Shown piece after piece: positions 21,101-27,764 of a DNA stretch of 64,000 bases; positions within the stretch are counted from its first letter, which is position 1, and every line of letters begins with the position of its first letter. The stretch covers positions 620,001 through 684,000 of the forward strand of contig JAZGUH010000027.1 in assembly GCA_037893225.1 (NCBI GenBank), written 5' to 3'. The position numbers were made by a program, and so were the translations under genes. Source of the stretch: Hippasteria phrygiana (Eukaryota > Echinodermata > Asteroidea > Valvatida > Goniasteridae). The notes under the pieces are model-generated. The model did no database searches and was not told where the DNA came from. It saw only the letters and a list, made by a program, of their open reading frames with translations.

Positions 21101-21775
21101 AACGATGGGTTCTGGGTCAACCAAAAGTGGAACTACCTCCAGTGCAAGGTCCGGAGATGGGATGATCCAGCAGCAGTCAAGGAGTGCTTACGTCATAAGC
21201 ACGTTTACATCCTCGCCGACTCTACTGTGCGGAGCTGGTACGTCGAGCTCACGAGGAAGCTGGGTTTGCCCTGGAAACATCTGCCGGAAAAAGGCAAACG
21301 TGGGCACGTCATGCACAGCTACCACGCGCGTATTGACTTAAACATGACTTACCGTTACCACCACCGTGAGTTGTTAGAAGCTCCACTCTCCTTGAGGAAA
21401 TATGAAGTGGACCTGCTGGATGGCATACCAAGTCAAGACTGCGACAGGTATATCCTCGTCTTCTCTCTGTGGGCGCATTACACCCAGTGGACGCGGGAGA
21501 GCTACATTGAACACGCGTTGCTTCTCAAAGAAGCCGTCTTGAGGTTCAGGAAGAGGTGCCCTGACGTCCCCATTGTCATGAAAGGCGCCCACCCGAGGCA
21601 ACACGAGAATGCGATTAAGGCGGTTATGTGCAATGATTATACAATTTGGGCTTTAGGTCGCACGTTACGGGCGATATTTCGAGAGACCGGGGTGTATTAC
21701 TTTAACGTGTGGCAAATATGGCGTACGGGCCAGCCGATATACACATGCCACCGCCAGTTATCACCGAAGAGGTAA
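3717..21775 (+). CDS. NXPE-like gene 1 (neurexophilin and PC-esterase domain protein), spliced, C-terminal frameshift
   Basis: Five exons join in phase: 3717-3881 (165 nt), 17850-17906 (57), 19116-19798 (683), 20627-20679 (53), 21033-21775 (743); the sum, 1701 nt, is divisible by three. Exon 1 encodes a basic cytoplasmic tail and a signal anchor. Exon 3 encodes the neurexophilin-like domain with several N-X-S/T sequons. Exon 5 encodes the NXPE C-terminal PC-esterase-like domain, in which the usual GDS nucleophile motif reads ADST. NXPE proteins are type II membrane or secreted glycoproteins of mostly unknown activity. Compared with genes 2 and 3, four bases are missing between 21714 and 21715, so the last about 19 residues are out of frame and the conserved IHMP-type histidine segment is lost. 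Either gene 1 is a recent pseudogene or it makes an altered protein. Intron 1 is about 14 kb and full of repeats. No promoter or poly(A) signal could be assigned. Confidence 0.85.
3882..5220 (+). other. Start of gene 1 intron 1, nothing recognised
   Basis: Begins with a good GTAAGC donor. It contains CACACA and pyrimidine-rich stretches but no domain-bearing ORF. The gene 3 equivalent starts at 49050. Confidence 0.4.
5222..6467. mobile_element. DNA element with about 47-bp TIRs and TTACACAA subterminal repeats
   Basis: The left end (5222-5263) and reverse-complemented right end (6421-6467) share TAAGCACTTATCCAGAA exactly and match loosely over about 47 bp (both continue to AATGACATCG). Subterminal DNA on both sides is full of TTGTGTAAA/TTTACACAA motifs, pointing inward in opposite orientations. 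No transposase is present. A hAT-type MITE is nested at 5871-6055. Block B copy: 50391-51634. Confidence 0.65.
5871..6055. mobile_element. hAT-type MITE (family with CAYGATATGGGG termini)
   Basis: Ends CATATGATGCACGATATGGG and (reverse complement of the right end) TATACCCAGCACGATATGGG. Non-coding, 185 bp. The flanking duplication is nearly exact here (TATAATA) and exact (CTATAATA, 8 bp) in the block B copy. An 8-bp target duplication is the hAT signature. Confidence 0.75.
6491..6650 (+). repeat. 16-bp minisatellite, 10 copies
   Basis: Ten exact tandem copies of ATGTTCCGACACCCCT. The block B array has nine. A related array in the opposite orientation lies at 7317-7490, so the two arrays form the arms of an inverted structure. 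Confidence 0.95.
7317..7492 (-). repeat. Inverted minisatellite array, 16- and 20-bp units
   Basis: Units GTCGGAACATAGGGGT (16 bp) and GTCGGAACATAGGTTGAGTG (20 bp) alternate; the core is the reverse complement of the 6491 array. Block B has the shorter array at about 52467-52625. Confidence 0.9.
7807..7985. repeat. Dispersed repeat related to one arm of the 44654-44905 foldback
   Basis: Shares TATGACGTC, GCGACGACAAAT, AAACAGCTCTCAAAA and ATTATTTCATGGCAGAA in the same order as 44800-44950. Block B copy near 52943-53130. Confidence 0.55.
8195..8320. mobile_element. Degenerate hAT-type MITE copy
   Basis: Shares CCTTTTGTCCCTATACCCTA, AAGGAATTCCAGAGAT and ACCCAGACCAACACAA with the inside of the 5871/9187 family but has lost clear termini. 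Block B copy near 53340-53465. Confidence 0.4.
8425..8790 (+). repeat. Tandem array of about 22-bp GAGAGCAGTTATTTTTATTTTC units
   Basis: About 16 degenerate copies. The same unit appears in reverse orientation at 9720-9860, and the unique sequence outside each array is also inverted (ACGAAAGCCCGTTAGTGCCA at about 8402 against its complement at about 9866), so the arrays are the arms of a foldback element. Block B: 53568-53930. Confidence 0.85.
9133..9165 (+). repeat. (GCC)11 triplet repeat
   Basis: Eleven GCC units preceded by GCCGCCGTA. The block B copy has 25 uninterrupted units (54247-54321). Open frames through it are poly-alanine artefacts. Confidence 0.95.
9187..9370. mobile_element. 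hAT-type MITE, same family
   Basis: Ends GATACCCAGCACGATATGGG and CATATGAAGCACGATATGGG (reverse complement). The exact 8-bp TSD CTCTGGGT lies at 9179-9186 and 9371-9378. Block B copy at 54343-54526. Confidence 0.8.
9720..9860 (-). repeat. Inverse-orientation arm of the GAGAGCAGTT array
   Basis: Repeats of AAAATAACTGCTCTCG, the complement of the 8425 unit, followed by GGCACTAACGGGCTTTCG. Block B copy at about 54890-55015. Confidence 0.8.
10109..10227. mobile_element. 119-bp MITE with TAGCCTTTAGTCAAGGC termini
   Basis: The inverted ends TAGCCTTTAGTCAAGGCG and its complement continue into GTGGCTACC. The termini resemble those of the 3.74-kb element at 37129-40872 (TGGCCTTGGTCAAGGC / TAGCCTTGGTCAAGGC). 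Non-coding. Block B copy: 55268-55386. Confidence 0.7.
10358..10385. repeat. Perfect 28-bp palindrome
   Basis: CCAACGATTTCCAG followed directly by its reverse complement, with no spacer. Block B copy at 55517-55544. Confidence 0.9.
10600..11060. repeat. Degenerate TTACGAA-rich repeat region
   Basis: Dozens of short TTACGAA/TTCGTAA and GTTACGA motifs, with the predominant orientation changing near 10740. It looks like another subterminal-repeat foldback. Block B copy at about 55760-56215. Confidence 0.6.
11527..11835. repeat. Purine-rich (GGA/GAA) tract
   Basis: About 300 bases almost free of C and T blocks, just 3' (in element orientation) of the Penelope-like fragment; possibly its 3' UTR. 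Translations are low-complexity. Confidence 0.5.
11846..12480 (-). mobile_element. Penelope-like element fragment (connector plus GIY-YIG endonuclease), 5'-truncated
   Basis: Minus-strand translation gives, in order, FHPILPPLRKITKIDNHHIL and VLAYRRPRNLRDLIVRAEV (the linker typical of Penelope-like elements), then, after a frameshift near 12240, NVIYLISCRACRIQYVGENK and KKRFYGHR (GIY-YIG core), VGHHFNLPNHSISDM and EKVWMKRLRTTQPHGLN. These are the C-terminal parts of a Penelope-like reverse transcriptase-endonuclease; the RT domain is absent, so the copy is 5'-truncated and dead. It is missing from block B, where about 2.9 kb including it is absent. Confidence 0.8.
12660..14062. other. AT-rich stretch present only in block A, no gene recognised
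   Basis: Long AT-rich segment (12780-13100), then mixed sequence without a domain-bearing ORF. It ends at AAGGAG (14062), where homology to block B resumes. Confidence 0.4.
14981..16577. mobile_element. Foldback-type DNA element made of degenerate short repeats, inserted in a SINE-like repeat
   Basis: The outer ends AAGCCACGTTTA and TAAACGTGGCTTT are inverted. The flanks join to a continuous repeat: GCCAACAT before and GGGCAAGAC after equal the uninterrupted GCCAACATGGGGCAAGAT at about 36293. The inside holds two repeat fields: CGCG/ATTCGTC-type at 15190-15480 and CACGGTTCACC-type at 15890-16540, the latter with its own CAGTCCCA-type inverted ends (about 15887 and 16561). No transposase. Block B keeps only its left part. 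Confidence 0.6.
16394..16429. repeat. Perfect 36-bp palindrome
   Basis: CCCCGGCAGTTTTTGACA followed directly by its reverse complement, within the CACGGTTC repeat field. Confidence 0.9.
16578..16865 (+). mobile_element. tRNA-derived SINE head, split by a MITE
   Basis: GGGCAAGACGGCTCAGTTGG then TAGAGCGCC (A-box) and, after the insertion, CGGAGGTCGCAGGTTCGAAT (B-box) form a tRNA-like promoter. The uninterrupted relative is at 36298-36395. The interruption is described at 16628-16826. Confidence 0.65.
16628..16826. mobile_element. MITE inside the tRNA-like SINE
   Basis: The inverted ends TCTGCGCACTTCCG / CGGAAGTGCGCAGA extend inward to TTGAAAGC / GCTTTCAA and outward imperfectly (GACGAA / TTCGTC). 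It splits the SINE between its A- and B-boxes. The target duplication is unclear. Confidence 0.6.
17082..17406. mobile_element. DNA element with CAGGGGCGGATCCAGG termini
   Basis: The inverted ends CAGGGGCGGATCCAGG and CCTGGATCCGCGCCTG are flanked by TCGGAT on both sides (17076-17081 and 17407-17412). The interior has poly-G and poly-C tracts next to the termini. Non-coding. Confidence 0.7.
17477..17781. mobile_element. Second CAGGGGCG-type element, upstream of exon 2 of gene 1
   Basis: Ends CAGGGGCGTATCCATGG and CCTGGATCCGCCCCTG. Related to 17082-17406 in inverse layout. A homologous copy lies in the gene 2 block (34335-34672), and a right half remains in gene 3 (57841-57931), so the insertion predates the gene duplication. 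Confidence 0.7.
17850..17906 (+). CDS. NXPE gene 1 exon 2 (short stalk exon)
   Basis: A polypyrimidine tract and TTTCTGCAG acceptor precede 57 nt (19 codons, reading PNPVTPKWVAKPSTSVKKK), followed by GTAAATC. The exon is phase 0 at both ends, so skipping it keeps the frame. It would form the lumenal stalk between the signal anchor and the neurexophilin-like domain. The equivalents are 34740-34801 (+5 nt) and 58000-58050 (-6 nt). Confidence 0.75.
17907..19115 (+). other. Gene 1 intron 2, no further feature beyond low-complexity runs
   Basis: Intron between GTAAATC and CACTAG. It contains a poly-C run at about 18932 and TTG/CTG-type triplets at about 18985-19025. The matching region in gene 3 is longer because of an internal partial duplication. 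Confidence 0.6.
19116..19798 (+). CDS. NXPE gene 1 exon 3: neurexophilin-like domain
   Basis: The acceptor is ...CGCACTAG and the donor GTAGGC; 683 nt, ending in phase 2. The translation shows the NXPE N-terminal pattern: a beta-rich domain with DDEGRNKTFGGDFWFP, DHNNGTYSV and GWEGTAHIHMTLAAPSEA, followed by a cysteine-bearing segment (CYLLRNVT, HCIVDYN, HCEKPKK, LACDDL). Sequons include NIS, NHS, NKT, NGT and NVT, as expected for a lumenal or secreted domain. Near the 3' end (19728-19750) is a 23-base block that differs strongly from the sister genes. Confidence 0.9.
20627..20679 (+). CDS. NXPE gene 1 exon 4 (53-nt linker exon)
   Basis: TTTTTTGCAG acceptor and GTGAGT donor. Entering in phase 2, it reads GKNQMQRLLQGPQKLSLA and leaves one base, which pairs with exon 5 beginning at 21033. 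In gene 2 the same exon (36805-36857) changes mostly at synonymous or conservative positions in this frame (GKHPMQRLLQGPQKVSIA), which supports the frame and the exon call. It links the two NXPE domains. Confidence 0.75.
21033..21775 (+). CDS. NXPE gene 1 exon 5: PC-esterase-like domain, frameshifted end
   Basis: I chose the acceptor ATTACAG at 21032, rather than the upstream ATG at 20993, because exon 4 leaves one base and only this acceptor restores the frame; a stop lies upstream of that ATG. The domain carries YILADSTVRSW (nucleophile block), VMHSYHARIDLN, DCDRYILVFSLWAHY, PIVMKG and YYFNVWQ. After VWQ a 4-base deletion shifts the frame to a stop at 21773-21775, replacing the MNxAYGPAxIHMP...SYVC ending kept by genes 2 and 3. 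The original stop would be near 21803. Confidence 0.85.
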
Positions 21776-22758
21776 ACTGGCTTTTATCATATGTCTGCCG
21801 GTAAAACATACACGTTTCTTCCTATGGCCTACGCATTTGTATCAGCTTGTATTTACATGTTTAATATACTATAGAGAAAGTCCTGATGATACTGGTAATG
21901 CACCTATCAATTTTCCCCACCCCCAACCGGGCCACCCGACTCCCAACCGGGCCACCCCACCCAAGGGGTCGGGATTGGTATCTTTTTTCGTGCCTAAGTG
22001 TGAAGACTTTGGTTCTTCTTTGAGTGTAAATACAAAAATCGGCCCTAAGTATAGACGATTGGTGCCACACGGTGGGTTTTGGTCACGTAATGACAATCCC
22101 TACATAGGGGTGGGATAGCGGGGGGGGGGGGGGGGGGGGACAATTGAAGGGTGCATATTAAGCTTTGAGCAAGATCGGGCAAGAAGTATTCTCGACGTAC
22201 GTGTGACATCATAGTGAAACCGGAAGTGCAGTGCAGTTGAGTGCAAGCGAATGAAGTACGCAGGCGTGTCTTTGTCAAAGACAGTATTTCAGATTGATTC
22301 CCCTCATATGCGCGCCAGTTCCTGGCAAAGTCACCAGAAGAGGGCGATCCACTTACGCGAGCGAACTCATCCTAACTCCGTCTTGAGAACTTCGGACTGA
22401 AGGCTGTTAAACGCCACTGTCTTCAGTGTGTGCGCGCTTGAAGTATGTTTGGAATTTCCCTGGTCCAGTTGCCGAATTTCCGCAGACGAGATTTGGATAG
22501 TTCGCTCGCTCGAGAGGATCGTATTGACAGCGCCCGCTACCAGTGGCTTTGTCGGAACAGGCAGGCATGTGTGGGGAGCCAATTCTAACTTCCGTCTTGA
22601 ACCAAGACTAGCAGGCCTGCAGCTTCACGCGGTCCATGGTAACACCACGTGTTTTGCATCCGGAAGTATAACGGTATACTTACGAAGAGGAGAGTTAACT
22701 TTCGTTGGACTATTAAAGCGAACATTTGCGACTTTTTGCATTCATATATCAGTCTAAC

Positions 22759-25700
22759 GCAGGGAAATTGGTAAAGGGAAAATTGGTAAAGGGTGAGAGT
22801 GAGGGAAAGACTGGCTTAAACAGACAAATGTTTAATAATACTAATAATGAGTCCAACATTGGAAAACATATCAAGCTGAATGAGCTCAGAAACACTAGAG
22901 GCCTAAAAATTGCACATTTAAATGTGCAAAGCCTCTTTCCAAAAATCGAACACTTACGTGTACTTTTGGCAGAGCACCCTATCCATCTACTCACCCTCAG
23001 TGAAACTTGGCTACTTAATAGTGGCATCGATGATGCTGAAATCAACATTCAAGGTTATTCCTTAATTCGCAATTATCGTAAGGGCTCAGACAAGCATGGT
23101 GGAGTAGCATGTTACGTCTCTAACTCAATTCCTTATCGCATTATGTCAGAAATTCACAGTGAGATCGAATCATGCTGGATAGAGGTTAAACCGAAAAACT
23201 GCAACCCGATTGTTTTAGGTGTTATTTACCTTCCAAACAAACGATGTGAACATTTGTTCAATCTTTAAAAAAATGATGAATGAAAGTAATTTCGGTTACC
23301 AGGAATTGATCTTGGTTGGTGACTTTAACCTTAACATGTTTGAAGATGCAGAGCGTTCAAAAATTGATGACTTCTATTGTGAATTTCAAGTTAAGCAACT
23401 AATCAATAGTCCAACTAGAGTCACACCAACCTCCAGCACATGTATTGATCTTGTTTTAACCTCACACCCAGACAATATTACTGTCTCCAATGTCATTCCT
23501 CTTGGAATAAGTGATCACTCGATGGTATTAGTTAACAGGAAAACCAATGTACATATTAAAGTTCCACCCAAGGTCTCTAAATTATGGAATTTTAAAAACT
23601 TTGATGAAAACCAGTTTTTGAGTGAGTTGTGTGATATGCCATGGGAACATGTTCAAGACACGGATGATATTGATGAGGCGTGGGACATATGGGAACAAAT
23701 GTTTAATGAAGCCTGTGATAAGAATGCACCTTATCGGGAAATTCGCCAAAGAAGAAAACATATGGCCCCTTGGGTGACAAAAGAAATGCTTGAGCTGGGT
23801 CGTAAACGGGATGCCATGAGGGCTAAAGCTCAGAAGACATCCAAACACGAGGATTGGCTTGTTGCTAGGCAATTACGAAATCAGGCCAATAATTTGGAGA
23901 AATTTCTAAAAAGAAATTATTATGGAAATGAAATAAGCAACAGTCGTTGCAATCCCAAGAAATTGTGGTCTCTGGCAAAGGAAGCAAGCTCCAAGAAAAA
24001 CAACATTACCCTACCATCTTGTTCAAACAAGCTCTCCTTAGCCAACAACTTTAATACTTTCTTTGTCAATATATGTGCAGACCTCGCTGAAGCGTTTCAG
24101 GACGTTCAACCGGTTGGAGATAACTCTCCACCAGCTGGCATGGGTGATAACGTAGAAAAAATCTCCTTTTCTCCCATTACAGTCGCCTTTGTTCAAAAAC
24201 AAATTAAGGAAATGGATCCGTCCGTAGCAACAGGGGTAGACAGTATATCATGTAGGCTACTAAAAGCTGCATGTCCGGCCATATGTCCGTCTCTTGCATA
24301 TTTAATAAACAGATCTTTGTTCTCAGGTATTGTTCCACAGAAATGGAAAATAGCCAGAGTCACGCCAATCTTCAAAGGTGGTGATCAGGATCAAATCACT
24401 AACTACAGACCCATCTCAGTTCTCCCTCTTGTGTCTAAAGTTTTGGAAAAGGCTGTAAATAACCAACTGCACGATTTTCTTGGTAAGAAGAATTTCTTTG
24501 CAGATCAGCAATCGGGGTTCAGACCGCATCATTCGACCCAGACAACAGTACTAGATGTTGCCGATTTTATTCTGCATGGCATGGATTTAGGTAGTGTGAC
24601 AGGTGCAATTTTTCTGGACCTAAAAAAGGTGTTTGACACAGTTGACCATGAAATTTTATTGTCAAGATTGCAGAGCTGCCGAGTCATGGGCCCAGAACTT
24701 ACATGGTTTGAATCGTACTTAAGTGGAAGAATGCAAGCCACACACATAGACGGTGTTCTATCTAATGTAGCCGGTGTTAGGGTTGGAGTTCCCCAAGGCT
24801 CGATCCTGGGGCCTTTGCTTTTTACTATTTATATTAACTCCCTTCCTACAAGTATAACCGTTCCTCAATGCAAAATAAATATGTATGCAGATGATACAAT
24901 AATAATGTTCAGCGGTACATCGTCGGCATTTATCAAGGACATAAATACAGGCTTAGAGCAAGTGAGTAAGTGGTTACATGAACATAAGCTTACTTTGAAC
25001 GTTAGCAAAACTAAGTTCATGCTCCTTGGTACTCGCCGACGATTATCTCAATTTGAGGAAATTCAAATCACTTTGAATGGTGACGTCATTGAGCGCGTCA
25101 AAGTATATAAGTACCTCGGGGTAATGCTAGACGAATGTCTATCCTGGTCTGAACAAATTGATTACATCGCTAAGAAAATCTCCAATAAAATTTGATTTCT
25201 TCGACGTTCTGCCAGACCTTGCCTCCCTCCTTCCATATTTAAAATGCTTAGTTGTGCCATGGTCTTGCCTTTGTTCGATTACTGTAGCGTTGCGTGGTCC
25301 AGTTGTTCAAACGGTAATTCCGAGAAGCTTATCAAATTACACAATCGCCTCGCCAGACTGATACTCAATGCTGACTATAGGACTCATATTGCCGAACTTC
25401 ATGAGGCCCTTTCATGGACTGCTTTCCCTCTACGCTGGCATTATAACAGAATGTGTGAAGTTTACAAATGTGTTAATAAATTGAACCCGAAATATCTTAA
25501 TTCTCGCTTTGAGGTACCAAGTCATTTAATTGGCACCCGGTCGCTATCAAACGGCTCATTATGCATGTCATTTGTTCCTAAGACTAATGCAGGAAAACGC
25601 ACCTTCCAATATCTAGGGACCTTGGGATGGAACAAGTTGAGAAGCTCACAGAGACAGTACGAGTCACTATCCAAATTGAATAGTTCTCTATTAGCTGAAT

Positions 25701-26400
25701 TTAAATAATGCTGTCCTTCTTATTTTCTCTTTTGCTTAATTATTGTTTTAACTCTAACCTTAATTTTTGGCAATTCTATATTTTATTTATAGTTTTGCTG
25801 GATGTTTGTTTTATATTTATATTTTAAAATATATTTTAACTCTCTATAATATCATTATGCTTTCTTTTATTTGTTGTCCTTTATCTTTTATCTTATTTGT
25901 TTATATTAGATTGCATGCCGTTTGTATTTTATATTTCATTAAATATTTCGTTCATTGCATCTGGATTTGGTTTATGGGGGTACGTTTTGTGTTTTCCTTC
26001 TGAATAAGACTTTTTATATTTTTATCTCGTTTGAATTTAGTAATTATTTATTTACGGTAAAATTGGTGTTTCTTATCTAAATAACTGTTTCATTTTTATA
26101 TTATATATATATTTGTTATTATACTTAGTCCATTTTATTCTATATTTATGTTTATATGTTTATGTTTGAACGTTCTATTAATCTAAATTTTTCTCTTGTT
26201 TGTCGGTTATCTTGTTTGTTTATTTTGTATTTATAATGTTTTTACTTTACATGTATATGTTTTATTAATCTTAATTTTCTTGAGTTATTAGTGGTGTTTA
26301 AATGTTAGTGTTATTCATTTTTTGTATACAGGGCCCTCAGGGATAGCAGTTTTTTAACTGATGAGGCCACCCTGTTTAAATAAAACTGTTAATAAAAAAA
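22759..26400 (+). mobile_element. CR1/L2-like non-LTR retrotransposon, near full length, inserted 3' of gene 1
   Basis: The uninterrupted target (GTCTAACTACCTTTCC) is visible at 63472-63486. The element lies between GTCTAAC (ending 22758) and CTACCTTTCC (26401), ending in AATAAAAAAA. Any target duplication is at most AAC and merges with the A-tail. It encodes an APE endonuclease and RT but no ORF1; about 700 bases of AT-rich 3' UTR follow the coding part. Confidence 0.85.
22828..25708 (+). pseudogene. LINE endonuclease-reverse transcriptase, two lesions
   Basis: The frame opens at 22828 (MFNNTNNESNIGK). The APE endonuclease part includes LKIAHLNVQSLFPK, LLTLSETWL, HGGVACYV, VLGVIYLP, then LVGDFNLN and GISDHSM. 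A 1-base slip in the A-run near 23266-23272 moves the frame. The RT shows DQITNYRPISVLP, FLDLKKVFDTVDHEIL, GVPQGSILGPLLF and YADD (MYADDTI). One in-frame TGA at 25193-25195 (SNKI stop FLRR) interrupts the C-terminal part, which continues to 25708. Only two disabling changes and a readable empty site indicate a fairly young insertion. Confidence 0.85.
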
Positions 26401-27764
26401 CTACCTTTCCGGTTACCATCAAGTATATTACAAGGGAAACTTACGACTTCCGGAATGCCATACCGTGTCGCGTGAATATGAAAATCCGACTTGTTGGATA
26501 TACTGCGCATGCTCAGTAGGTCCCCGTACATGAGAACAAAATGAGACACATGTACATGGGTGAGGATTGAGGCGAGGAAAGGGTTAGGGTTGGGGGTGGG
26601 ATGAGGTTTGAGGCGATGCCATTGTCAAAAATTGTCTTCATTATAAAAACGCAATTGTACATGTGTTGCAATGCATCATGGTTAAAGAGTCGGATATTCA
26701 TGGGAGCCGGATATTCATGACAACGGCGCTCTAAAAAAACACTCTTGGGCACTACTCTCCTGTATAAAAGTACAGGGCCGTTTCTATTTACGCTCAAAGG
26801 ACCAAAGTCACTTCCCTTGGGCACAAAAAAACATATCCTACGTCCACGGTGGGGGACAATAGATGCACATTAGTATTTATTCCGTCGGTGTCATGTCCTT
26901 TTTCTATTTTTGCAGTATACATTTGTATTTGAATAAATAATGGTAAGAATTCTTCGAGTGTATTAATTATAAAATTTCAGTATTCTGTGCTAATTATATT
27001 TGTGCTGTGGTTCCATTGTAATAACTGGCGGCGGAAAAGGGGACCAGCCCCCCCCCCCCCCATACACACAGACTTTTGGCAGTTCAGCATGAAGAAAAAC
27101 ATAAAAAAGGGGCAGCAGCCGGCCGGCACCGGCGCTGCTTTGGCCCCCACTTTTAAAAGTGTTCCGCCGCACCTGGTTGTACTTCCATTTTTTTGGGGTC
27201 TAAACTGGTGGCCCGACTCCTTTGTTGTGATCCCTATCCCTGGTCGCGACCAGTAGCATAGCTGGGGGAGCGGGGGGGGGGGGGGGGGGGGGGGGGGGGG
27301 TGGGGGCTTGATCTCCTGTGTGAACCTTTCCACCTCCCTCGAAGAATCTGAATATTTATAACAATCCGTTGATCAGATGTCTACCGTGTGTTGAAATACG
27401 TTCAAGTTTGGACGTAAGGGTATTGAGAGTGCCATCAATGAAAAACTTAAGCCCAACCACCCTCATATCATAATGATTTGCGGGGCCCCCAAAAATCGTG
27501 CACACTATGAAGACATTTTAGAATCTGGTCTTGAAAATGTCCATAAAAAATATTAACCTCTCCCTTAAACTGACTTTTGAGAGCTATTTTTATCAACCCC
27601 CCCCCCCCCCCCCCCCCCCCCCCAAGCTAATTATCAAAAAGAAAATCTTAATCCTTGTTTGGTTGAACACAAAGCACTGTTCTTTTCAAATATTACAAAT
27701 TCATTTTCTGTTTATCTATTTTTTTCCATCTTTATACAATATTTAAGGTAATCTTGGTATCGTT

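Noticed and set aside
22545..22640. Possible tRNA on the minus strand (GAGTTCGAATTGGCTC B-box-like)
   Set aside because: No matching acceptor stem or A-box could be folded.
22428..22757. 109-codon frame conserved in all three 3' flanks (43710, 63147)
   Set aside because: The start and several internal positions shift between copies, no domain is visible, and conservation is explained by duplication. It could be 3' UTR.
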